Below are positions 55,700 to 64,000 of a stretch of 64,000 nucleotides of DNA, piece after piece (positions within the stretch are counted from its first letter, which is position 1; the number at the start of each line of letters is the position of its first letter). The position numbers were made by a program, and so were the translations under genes. The stretch is from the NCBI RefSeq assembly GCF_001039355.2, contig NW_019775743.1:22353-86352 (forward strand). Reading direction: 5' to 3'. The notes under the pieces were generated by a model. It saw only the letters and a list, made by a program, of their open reading frames with translations, made no database searches and had not been told where the DNA came from. The stretch comes from Lingula anatina (lineage: Eukaryota; Brachiopoda; Lingulata; Lingulida; Lingulidae).

Positions 55700-56309
55700 C
55701 GAAATTGCCTGTGAATTATTTGATCTCTCAGACATGGTGTCAGTCAGTGAGGAGATAACATTGTAATCCTTGAGGTCGTCCTGAGATAAAGCAGGGTTCT
55801 CTGGTCTGTTCAACAGAAACACACCAACAACAGCTTTACAAGCAGCTTGAGCCTCTGAAAAATACAACAAAAAGGGTAGAAGTAAATTTTAGACATTAGT
55901 TGATGGGCAATCCAAAAAAATTTTTGTTCAATTATGCATTTTGAATCAAACTCAAATTATGACCCTGATATTAATTCAATTCAAAACATGTATGCATAGA
56001 ATAGAAAATGGACAAAAATCATTGTAGAAATTGCACCAGCTTGTAACTAGTAATGTGCTACAATTCTCTAATCATGTGCACAAAGCTTCTGAATGCATAT
56101 AATCAAGGTTTTCAATCTGAAAGTAAGATAAACCTAGCAACATCAATTTTCACTAATGGATAATTGCGCCTACCTGCTGGTGTGTTTGTCACATAGAGTG
56201 TCTCCTCTGGCTTAACCCCAATGTCATTGATAATGTTCTTATATAAAGCTTTCCATTTCAGTCTTTGCCCCGACTTTGGAGTCAAAAAAAAAAAAAAAAA
56301 AAAAAGAGA
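55700..56309 (-). CDS. ENOPH1: Enolase-phosphatase E1-like C-terminal exons
   Basis: Two minus-strand exons, 56174-56309 and 55700-55854, joined in phase 1. They read DSKVGAKTEMESF, then (shifted by one base) YKNIINDIGVKPEETLYVTN, then AQAACKAVVGVFLLNRPENP and LSQDDLKDYNVISSL. This matches the last third of the HAD-superfamily enzyme of methionine salvage: FD.K.G.K.ES.SY..I....G...IL(F/Y).T, EA.AA...GV....RP.N..L..D....Y..I.S. The frameshift at about 56240 and a T run inside the first exon suggest a damaged copy or base errors. N-terminal exons with the DxDGT-type nucleophile are not found upstream, where an LDL-receptor exon appears instead. Confidence 0.55.
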
Positions 56310-57149
56310 CTGAAAAAAAAATGTTCATTTATGATACATGATAATTGGTGTTTTTTTTAAATTTTTACTTAATATACTGAAATACATATAAAAAAGTTTT
56401 CTATTATACTCTCTTTCCCTATTACTTATCTAACAATGACAAAAATTGATTGAAAATATACACTGAAGCTTAGAGGAAGACCTAGATGTTATATGAATAT
56501 CTTTCTAATACTAAAGTCACTCTAATCCTTTGTTGATGTTCAACAATGTCATAAGACTAGTTACTTTTATGAATGAATATAATATAAACCACAGTCAACA
56601 TTTTCGTCATTTACGGCCAAGTGGAACACCTTTTAGCATTTTCCCAATTATCTTTTTGCTGTGTGTTAGAGTTTATAATTATAACAGAGAGTAATTACAG
56701 ACAGTTGAGAGAAAGATAAAAACTGCCTCTGTTCTAATATCAATATATTCCTAAATTTCATCTTATTAGTTGCCATAGCAACTACTTCATTGTGAATAGG
56801 TATATTGGCATAGGAACAGTGTCATCTTGAGTGGAGTCAAATGAAATTTCTATTTCTAAGCTAGATATCAACTCAATGTATTGCCTATCTGCCTTCTAGC
56901 ATCAATTAAAATATAGGACTTCATAGTCCCCAACGTGTTATTCAATTTAGAAACACAGACAAGTTTTAATGGTAGCACAAATATACATTCTGAAGATGTT
57001 ATAAACATAATACATTTTATATAAAAAAAAAGGAAAGGCATAAGCATATATAAACAAATATTAGTTTAGCCACATTTTTCCAATTGTAAAAAACGGGAGT
57101 ATTCCATCACATTTTCCTAGAAAATCTATAACTAAAAGCTTAGACTTAC

Positions 57150-57317
57150 TCCATGTAATCAAGATGTACATCAGCCCACCACATAGTGGTGACATAGTCA
57201 ATGGTCAAGGAATTAGGCCAGTCCAGTTTCCCTGTGATCACAGATGACCAGTTGGTGACGTCCATTTCCACACAAGCAATGTAAGGGATATGATCCCAGT
57301 CTGTCCAGTAAATATAT
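57150..57317 (-). CDS. YWTD propeller exon of an LDL-receptor-family gene
   Basis: Minus strand, acceptor ttttattccag, donor GGA|gtaagtc, 168 bp, phase 2 to 2. It reads YIYWTDWDHIPYIACVEMD, SSVITGKLDWPNSLTIDY and MWWADVHLDYM. YWTD and the WPNSLTIDY...WWAD strand pairs are diagnostic of one blade of the six-bladed beta-propeller in LDLR/LRP ectodomains. That propeller handles ligand release or binding at the cell surface. It is open with good splice sites. The paralogous segment at 1740-2170 has lost this exon. No adjacent exon of the gene was identified with confidence to the right. Confidence 0.85.
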
Positions 57318-57625
57318 CTGGAATAAAATGCCCAGCATGTCATACATATTTTAAATTACTAATATAAATCAATTAGTAATATCAAACATGTGTACGCAGT
57401 CACTTACTTTTTATCCGATCATTAAAAATTTTATTATCGGGCCATTATAAAATTTATTATTATCATTATATATTTACAAAAAATGATATTTTAACCAATT
57501 GGGTCATAATTCTATTTATCTTATACTATGGTTAACAACAAAATGAGAGGAATTAATCATAATTGAAAATAACCTTGTCCAAAGAATTAATATTAAGGGC
57601 AGAATATATATAATGAAACCACTCT
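57318..57625. repeat. Intron segment shared with the left end of the window
   Basis: Matches 1845-2130 in order (gaataaaatgcc.agcat, aatcaattagt.atatcaaac, attaatattaagggca). Supports a paralogous or haplotype duplication of the LDL-receptor block. Confidence 0.7.
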
Positions 57626-58008
57626 GCTAATTAAGACATGCCTAGAATCACAGTATCATAGTAGAGAAGACTAGAATATATGATGAAACAACTCTGCTAA
57701 GATATGTCTAGAATCACATGATCGTAGTAGAGAAGACTAGAATATATGATGAAACTACTCTGCTAAGATATGTCTAGAATCACAGTATCATAGTAGAGAA
57801 GACTAGAATATATGATGAAACTACTTTGCTAAGATATGCCTGAATCACAGTATCATAGTAGAGAAGACTAGAATATATGATGAAACTACTCTGCTAAGAT
57901 ATGTCTAGAATCACAGTATCATAGTAGAGAAGACTAGAATATATGATGAAACTACTCTGCTAAGATATGTCTAGAATCACAGTATCATAGTAGAGAAGAC
58001 TAGAAGAT
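57625..58008. repeat. 66-bp tandem repeat, about six copies
   Basis: The unit agtagagaagactagaatat...gaatcacagtatcat starts at 57660, 57726, 57792, 57857, 57923 and 57989. A partial unit precedes the first. One unit is 65 bp. Copies are nearly identical. Confidence 0.95.
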
Positions 58009-58140
58009 GAAACATGTTATGACAGGCATCACCAGACATGTATAATGCAGTGTATATATGCAAGCAGTTCTCACTAGAACATACGGTACTCTACTATGTT
58101 ATACCAAGGTAATGTTTCTTTTCAAGTTTCTCTTAGTGCA

Positions 58141-58418
58141 GTACAGCTGGTAGTCCACCCAGTAAAGATGGAAGTCCACCCAGTACAGCTGGTAGTCCAC
58201 CCAGTACAGCTGCTAGTCCACCCAGTAGAGATGGTAGTCCACCCAGTACAGTTGGTAGTCCACCCAGTACAGCTGGTAGTCCACCCAGTAGAGATGGTAG
58301 TCCACCCAGTAGAGATGGAAGTCCACCCAGTACAGCTGCTAGTCCACCCAGTAGAGATGGAAGTCCACCCAGTACAGCTGCTAGTCCACCCAGTAGAGAT
58401 GGTAGTCCACCCAGTTGA
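58141..58418. repeat. 21-bp minisatellite, 13 copies
   Basis: The unit is gtacagctggtagtccaccca with two alternating variants (gtacagctg / gtagagatg). Being a multiple of 3 it keeps frames open on both strands (plus: VVHPVQL heptads; minus: GGLPSLL heptads). No evidence of expression. Confidence 0.95.
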
Positions 58419-58869
58419 CCTTTCTGGAAAATAATAAATTTGAACATGTACTTTCTTTTATGGACAAATCAAACACAAAAATATTCAAATATAACTGAAA
58501 CTCAGCTTTTTAGAAGGGTAATATCTTTTACTAAATAATACTTTGGTAAAAAACTCTATTCCATGTAAAACATGTATTAGTTCTATAAGACAGGAATGAG
58601 AAGAGTATACGGTGATAATTCCATGTCCACTTAACTGGATAAATATAAACAAATATCCATCACATACATTAAAAAATAAACGATAAGTATCAAGACAAAA
58701 TTTCCTAATAAACCATGTTTTAAAGGCATCTCAATATACTGTTTATCTAACTCTTGGGGGAATTAAAATAGCGCAAACAACACCACTGGACAACTAGATC
58801 TCTCAACCTTGGTTTTAAAATACTAAAGAAGTGATAGGGGGTACCCATCTTAACATCAGTAACATCAGT
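58419..58869. other. Non-coding stretch, nothing recognised
   Basis: AT-rich sequence between the minisatellite and the start of the A/B array. Confidence 0.4.
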
Positions 58870-60930
58870 ATATGCCTATTACCAGTTATTGTCTTTTGGG
58901 GACAATATATTTGGGAAAACTGAAATTTACATTGAAATGACTGGCAAATCCCAGGACTTAAAATAGTTAAACATTAACAATTTTGTCAAATCTTGTCCAA
59001 TATTTCTAAAGTTTGTATAAATGATGCTTAACAACAATAAAAACCTGTGATAGGCTGATCAAATGATTGCATCTAATGAAAGGTATCTTCTTCGACAATA
59101 TATTTGAAAAAACTGAAAATTACACTGAAAACACTGGCAAATCCCAGGACTTAAAATAGTTAAACATTAACACTTTTGTCAAATCTTGTCCAATATTTTT
59201 GAAATTTGTACAAATGATGCTTAACAACAATAAAAATCTGTGATTAGATGATCTGTTGACTGTATCTAATGAAAAGTGTTTTTTGGGACAACATATTTGG
59301 GAAAACTGAAATTTACATTGAAAAGACTAGCAAATCCCTGGACTTAAAATAGTTAAATGCTAATAATTTTGTTAAATCTTGTCCAGTATTTCTGAAATTT
59401 GTACAAATGATGCTTAACAACAATAAAAACCTGTGACAGGCTGATCAAATGACTGAGTCTAATGAAAAGTATCTTCTTTCGACAATATCTTTGAAAAAAC
59501 TGAAAATTACACTGAAAACACTGGCAAATTCCATGGCTTAAAATGGTTAAATGTTAATAATTTTGCAATGTGATTATAAAATAAAATAGCAAATGTGATG
59601 ACTTGAGGTTGTTTGTGTAAGAGGTTGCAAATTACCTATAACTGTCATCTGCAAAAAAAATATATACCCATACAAGACTTCTCCTTACTATCAATGCCAG
59701 ATACAGATTACTCCTTACAATGGGTTTCTGGAATGGGTTGTTGTTAGCACAATATTTGACAATGTCCTAAATCTTGCAACATATCATGTATTGTACACAT
59801 GGATAAGACATAGTGCTGCTCTTGGTGCTGTCTTTAACTGCCTGCTTTTTCATGGTAAGGGTACTCTGCAAAAAGAACAATATAACTGAAAAAACTGAAA
59901 ATTACATTGAAAAGACTGGCAAATCCAACAACTTAAAATAAATAAACGTTAATAATTTTGACAAATCTTGTCCAATGTTTCTGAAATCTATACAAATGAT
60001 GCTTAACAATAATAAAAATCTGTGATAAGCTGATCAGTTGTCTGTGTCTCATTTTAAGTGTCAAGTTTATTGGAACTTTATAATCAGAAGTGTGAGACTT
60101 AACCAATTTGAAAAGAAATATTTCAATATTGCAATGTAATATTTACTCTCAAAGAAAACAGCAAATGTAATGATTTGAGTTTGTTTGTGTAGGGGGTTGC
60201 AAATTACCTATAACTGTCATCTGGAAAACAATATATACCCATTCAAGACTTCTTCTTGCTATCAATGCCAGATGCAGATAACTCCTCACAATGGGTTTCT
60301 GGAATGGGTTGCTGTTAGCACAATATTTGACGATGTCCTAAATCTTGCCAAATATCATGTATTGTACACATGGATAAGACATACTGCTGCTTTTGCTGCT
60401 GTCTTTCACTGCCTGCTTTTTCATAGTAAGGGTACTCTCAGACATGCTGAAACTGTCTGGACTGATAAAAAATTGGACTTGGTCGGTCCAAAGGACCGAC
60501 AAGAGTTTTAAGAGGCGCCATTTTGAATTTCCAGTCATCGTTCGATGTACTTCAAGAATAAAATTATATAAAACCCAAAGCATTTTCCATTTCAAACTGA
60601 CCACATTCACAAACAAAGTGAGCTACCTAATTGCAGTATCCGTCTCAAAAAAAAATTGGGTGATTTCCGGTCTGGCAAAAATCCATTCAGTCCGGCAAAT
60701 TTTTCATTACTGCCGGTCCAAATGTCCAGCCATTCTGAAAAGTTTTCAGCATGTCTGTACTCTGGAAAAAGAAGAACATAATTAACTGAAAAAACTGAAA
60801 ATTACATTGAAAAGACTAGCAAATCCCCTAATAATTACCTATAACTGTCATCTGGAAAACAATATATACCCATACAAGATGCAGATTACTACTTACAATG
60901 GGTTTCTGGAATGAATTGCTGGTAACTGTG
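58870..60930. repeat. A/B composite array, right-hand copy
   Basis: A units at 58890-59560 (about 3.7 copies) and 59900-60050. B units at 59570-59890, 60130-60438 (interrupted by a MITE, resuming 60758) and a fragment at 60830-60930. Same family as 2170-7180. B at 60185 keeps the plus-strand frame open from MCRGLQITYN to the insertion. Confidence 0.9.
60439..60757. mobile_element. 319-bp MITE nested in a B unit
   Basis: Ends CAGACATGCTGAAA and TTTTCAGCATGTCTG form terminal inverted repeats, flanked by TACTCT on both sides (60433-60438, 60758-60763). The uninterrupted B unit reads gggtactctggaaaaag across the junction, confirming the insertion point. Internal inner repeats ttggtcggtcc / ccggtccaaatg. 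Confidence 0.85.
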
Positions 60931-61255
60931 ACCTTGAAATTGATCTTTACACTGGCAAACAATGTTAGTTTTAAAAATATTTGACATGATCTTGTCTACC
61001 ACTTCCTTGGTAGAATATCCTCCCAGTGTGGCAAGGTGGTTTGACTATTGAAATAACTATAAAACCTTAATTAGTATAGCAGATTTATATATATATACAT
61101 ACAACAAATGATAAGTGTTCAGATTAAAATATATTTAATTTAATCATTTATCAAATAACCATTTAAAAAAAACAAATTTATAATTTATTCCATAGGTAGC
61201 TTCAGCACAACAATCACTACATTAATCATACTATTATTTTTTTAAAACTTACCAG

Positions 61256-61790
61256 TAATTTCATTTTATGCTTATCTTTAAGTGTGTTTTCAACCCTTGC
61301 CACATCTTCTCTAGTCTACATAGGAAACTTAATTATATTTTAGCAGCTTTTTCAGCTTTTGCAGTAGCAATTTTCACCTTGATTGCTTTATTTCTATCAG
61401 GTCCATGGTGACAGTCCATGATGATTTCACTGAAAATCATAAAAGGTATCAAAATCTTACTGTCCAAATGAAGTATCTTGTCTTTGATTCCATCTTATCA
61501 TTTTGGTTGAGAATTTCCAGTCTCATCTTACAAATTGCACCATTCCATCATATTTATATAATATTAATCAGTAAAACATGTTGTATTTTGCATGCAGATC
61601 TGTGGATTGTTGCTTACCAGAAAACACAATGTCCTCAAATTTCTCTTCCATTGCCAGGGCCTCCCGACACCAGTTTACTCTTTTTGGACGGTTGATCAAT
61701 CTTACAAGTTGACAGTAGCCTTAACTAGCTTTCCCACTCTTCACCCAGCCAATCGTCTTTCTAAATCTCCACACAGCGCTGGATGATACA
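61256..61790 (-). other. Exon-like segments of unrecognised gene
   Basis: Three minus-strand pieces have splice-like borders. About 61613-61720 (YCQLVRLINRPKRVNWCREA, ALAMEEKFEDIVFS|gtaagc). About 61379-61430 (tttcag, EIIMDCHHGPDRNKAIK|gtgaaa). 61256-61318 (tatgtag, TREDVARVENTLKDKHKMKL|gtaagt). Phases are plausible but the reading is short and no family was recognised. Confidence 0.25.
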
Positions 61791-61971
61791 AGTAGATCTG
61801 TTAAAACAAACAAAAAAGAGGATTTATATGAACTTTCAGACAATAAAATTTTTTCTTCATATATACAAGTGATTATTTATTTACAAATTAAAACAATACA
61901 ACTAGGTAAGGTATTGCAAGTGCAGGTACTTTGACAATTATAATAGTCCAAAAAAGAAAAACATCTTTGAC

Positions 61972-62215
61972 TGCATTTCAAGAGATTTAGATCGATCCAT
62001 CTGGATCGACCCAACTCCCTGGGGGTTCAAGCTAAATTGCTGTCAGCCGAGCGTGCACGACAGTTAATTACCCCCTGTACAGCTTTCAGTAGGTGGGACA
62101 GACATTTAAGCCGGTTAAGCTGACACCAATCTATTTAAGCCGGTTAAGCTGACACCAATCTAGTGAGACTCCCCAGGGGGATAGATTGATCTAAATATCT
62201 ATGGGAATGGAGTCT
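61972..62215. mobile_element. MITE of the AGACCCCATTCCCAGAG family
   Basis: Core ctccctgggggttcaagcta, cagttaattaccccctg and gtaggtgggacag, with gatcgatcc arms. Ends ctatgggaatggagtct. A 30-bp internal direct repeat (atttaagccggttaagctga) is present at 62104 and 62133. The left end is worn. Confidence 0.7.
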
Positions 62216-62650
62216 TTTACTTATGACTTCAATCAAGTATGTGTGACTAGAATACTTCCACAGTCCCTCAGCACTGAACCCCAAAAAAATCTGTCTTTAA
62301 AACAAATATAATTTTGCAACAGTTGTTAAACTGTGATATTTTCCATTAATATGTCAAATGTTCAGTTTTCATTCCACGTTCATACTTTTACCCTCCCTCT
62401 GCTGCTACATGTTGCTGTGGATGGCAGTGTGACAGCAGCCCTGGTGCTAGCTGTTGTTGTTGTTGCAGTTGGGCTGTCACTTGAGATATCATTATCATCA
62501 TCATCATCTTCATCATCATTGCCTACTAATTAATTAATTTTTTTTTTTTTTTTTTTTACAAAACCCACCAAGAGCAGGCAAATCTTCTAGATCAATTGTG
62601 CATAGTGGTTCTGTGAATCCACAGATCGCAGTGTCTAAGCACAATATTTG
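62216..62650. other. Non-coding stretch with (ATC)n and T run
   Basis: (TCA)n at 62488-62519 and a T run at 62539-62557. No supported gene. Confidence 0.4.
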
Positions 62651-62656
62651 ACAATG

Positions 62657-62891
62657 GGAGCATTCACATCAAAAGTGCTGAGGTCTAGTAAGGCTGCGAC
62701 CTAAATATGGCATCCCTGCAGGGGCACAGTAACTATCTCGGCTCAATTCTACCGGTCGAGGGACAACGCGTGGGGAGGCATGTGAGAGGCGGAGAGACCA
62801 CTACAGGATAAGCGGTCTTCCTTTCATGTAGGTCCGCCATATTTAGGTTGAAGCCTTACTAGACCTCGGCTCTTCTCGATGTGAATGCTCC
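62657..62891. mobile_element. 235-bp MITE nested in an array fragment
   Basis: GGAGCATTCACATC ... GATGTGAATGCTCC inverted ends, with inner arms gaggtctagtaaggc / gccttactagacctc. CAATG lies on both sides. The flanks join to give cacaatatttgacaatgtcc, the normal B-unit sequence, so the insertion site is clear. Confidence 0.85.
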
Positions 62892-63430
62892 CAATGTCCT
62901 AAATCTTGAAACATCCCATGACTTAAAATAGTTAAACGTTATTCATTTTGTCAAACCTTGTCCAATATTTCTGAAATTTTTAAAAATGATGCTTAAAAAG
63001 AATAAAAATCTGTGATAAGCTGATCAAATGACTGTGTCTAATGAAAAGTTTCTTCTTCGGACAATATCTTTGAAAAAACTGGAAATTACACTGAAAACAC
63101 TGGCAAATTCCACGACTCAAAACAGTTAAACGTTAATAATTTTGACAAATCTTGTCCAATGTTTCTGAAATCTATACAAATGATGCTTAACAACAATAAA
63201 AATCTGTGATAAGCTGATCAGTTGTCTGTGTCTCATTTAAAGTGTCAAGTTTATTGGAACTTTATAATCAGAAGTGTGAGACTTAACCAATTTGAAAAGA
63301 AATATTTCAATATTGCAATGTAATATTTACTCTCAAAGAAAACAGCAAATGTAATGATTTGAGTTTGTTTGTGTAGGAGGTTGCAAATTACCTATAACCC
63401 TCATCTGGAAACAATATATACCCATATACC
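62892..63430. repeat. A/B array fragment
   Basis: About two A units (62915-63240) and the first part of a B unit (63340-63430), breaking into atgccaaatgtgatcc. Confidence 0.85.
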
Positions 63431-63507
63431 CAACAAGACTTCTTCTTGCTATCAATGCCAAATGTGATCCATGACAGCCAACCTGCTGAGAGTGAATGGC
63501 ACCCTAT

Positions 63508-63692
63508 GTAGACAAGTTGGGAATGCTGGAATTGATAACAGACGACTACATACAACTTTTTCAATAGCAATATATGAATCAGCTTTGCAACAGTTTTAGA
63601 AATGGACTAATATCTGTACTTTAAAGCTGGAACATAATTTTATATCATGTTTTCAAACAAAGAAGTTGGTATTTTCTGGTCAAATGCACCCA
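63508..63692. repeat. Segment paralogous to 7651-7835
   Basis: gacaagttgggaatgctgga through tcaaatgcacccatta. The left copy sits beside an LDLa exon; here a B-unit fragment takes that place. Beyond 63692 no gene is recognised. Confidence 0.75.
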
Positions 63693-64000
63693 TTACTCGT
63701 CTCTAAATTCCTGAATTTACTAAATTGACAAGCAATCTTTATAGCTTCAGTAAGGTCAAAACCCACTACCTGACAACCCATTTCTTTGATATCCATCTTC
63801 ATTCTAAGCAATACTTACTACACCCTTCCTCGTTGCTGTTATTGCTACAGTCACTGCTGTGGTAACATCTCCAAGTTAAGTTGATACAGCAACAATATTA
63901 CCACATATAAACATATATGGCTGACATGTGTGATCCACAGGAAGACAATAAAAAATACATCTTTAAAACAATCTACTTTATTTTCAAGTGTCTTAAAACT

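Noticed and set aside
58096-58447. Heptad-repeat proteins on both strands
   Set aside because: Produced by the 21-bp minisatellite; no start context or splice support.
61256-61318. PEPCK-like motif TREDVAR
   Set aside because: The similarity is limited to a few residues; surrounding residues do not match the enzyme.

Overview
The window is animal nuclear DNA: AT-rich, dense in introns with GT..AG boundaries, microsatellites, MITEs, a Ty3/gypsy element and a LINE remnant. No bacterial-type operons or CRISPR arrays are visible. Gene content (kinesin light chain, LDL-receptor-family exons, a proteinase-K-type secreted protease) and a dispersed element beginning CTCCGCCAAGGAGG suggest a marine invertebrate. 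The phylum cannot be fixed from the sequence. There is one sequence gap (54573-54863) and single Ns at 8642, 10600 and 39168, so some breaks may be assembly errors.

Layout. 0.5-7.6 kb (minus): remains of an LDL-receptor-related gene (cytoplasmic tail, transmembrane exon, frameshifted LDLa exon), with a composite tandem array at 2.2-7.2 kb. 7.8-9.36 kb: 62-bp minisatellite and a near-identical 714-bp tandem duplication. 9.8-13.64 kb (plus): an 11-exon gene of unrecognised family, 232 codons, whose 3' half is built from tiny phase-1 exons. A three-exon block has been duplicated there and one exon copy has died. 18.1-21.26 kb (minus): a complete six-exon secreted subtilisin/proteinase-K-like precursor. 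22-34 kb: mostly intergenic, with a CTCCGCC MITE, a LINE fragment, the second copy of a 0.8-kb dispersed duplication and a decayed long-TIR DNA transposon.

34.4-52.1 kb (plus): kinesin light chain from the coiled coil to the C terminus. The first coding exon is not found. The locus carries a dead duplicate of a TPR exon, a duplicated C-terminal region offering alternative tails, and a 4.8-kb Ty3/gypsy element with identical LTRs in an intron. 54-56.3 kb (minus): 3' exons resembling enolase-phosphatase E1 plus an acidic tail, converging on the kinesin gene. 57-64 kb: a second LDL-receptor-family block (intact YWTD exon) with the same flanking sequence and array repeats as the left end, so the two window ends are paralogous or a haplotype/assembly duplication.

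The genes are unrelated neighbours and do not form a pathway. The most unusual locus is the exon-array gene at 9.8-13.6 kb, followed by the two exon-duplication histories inside the kinesin light chain gene.
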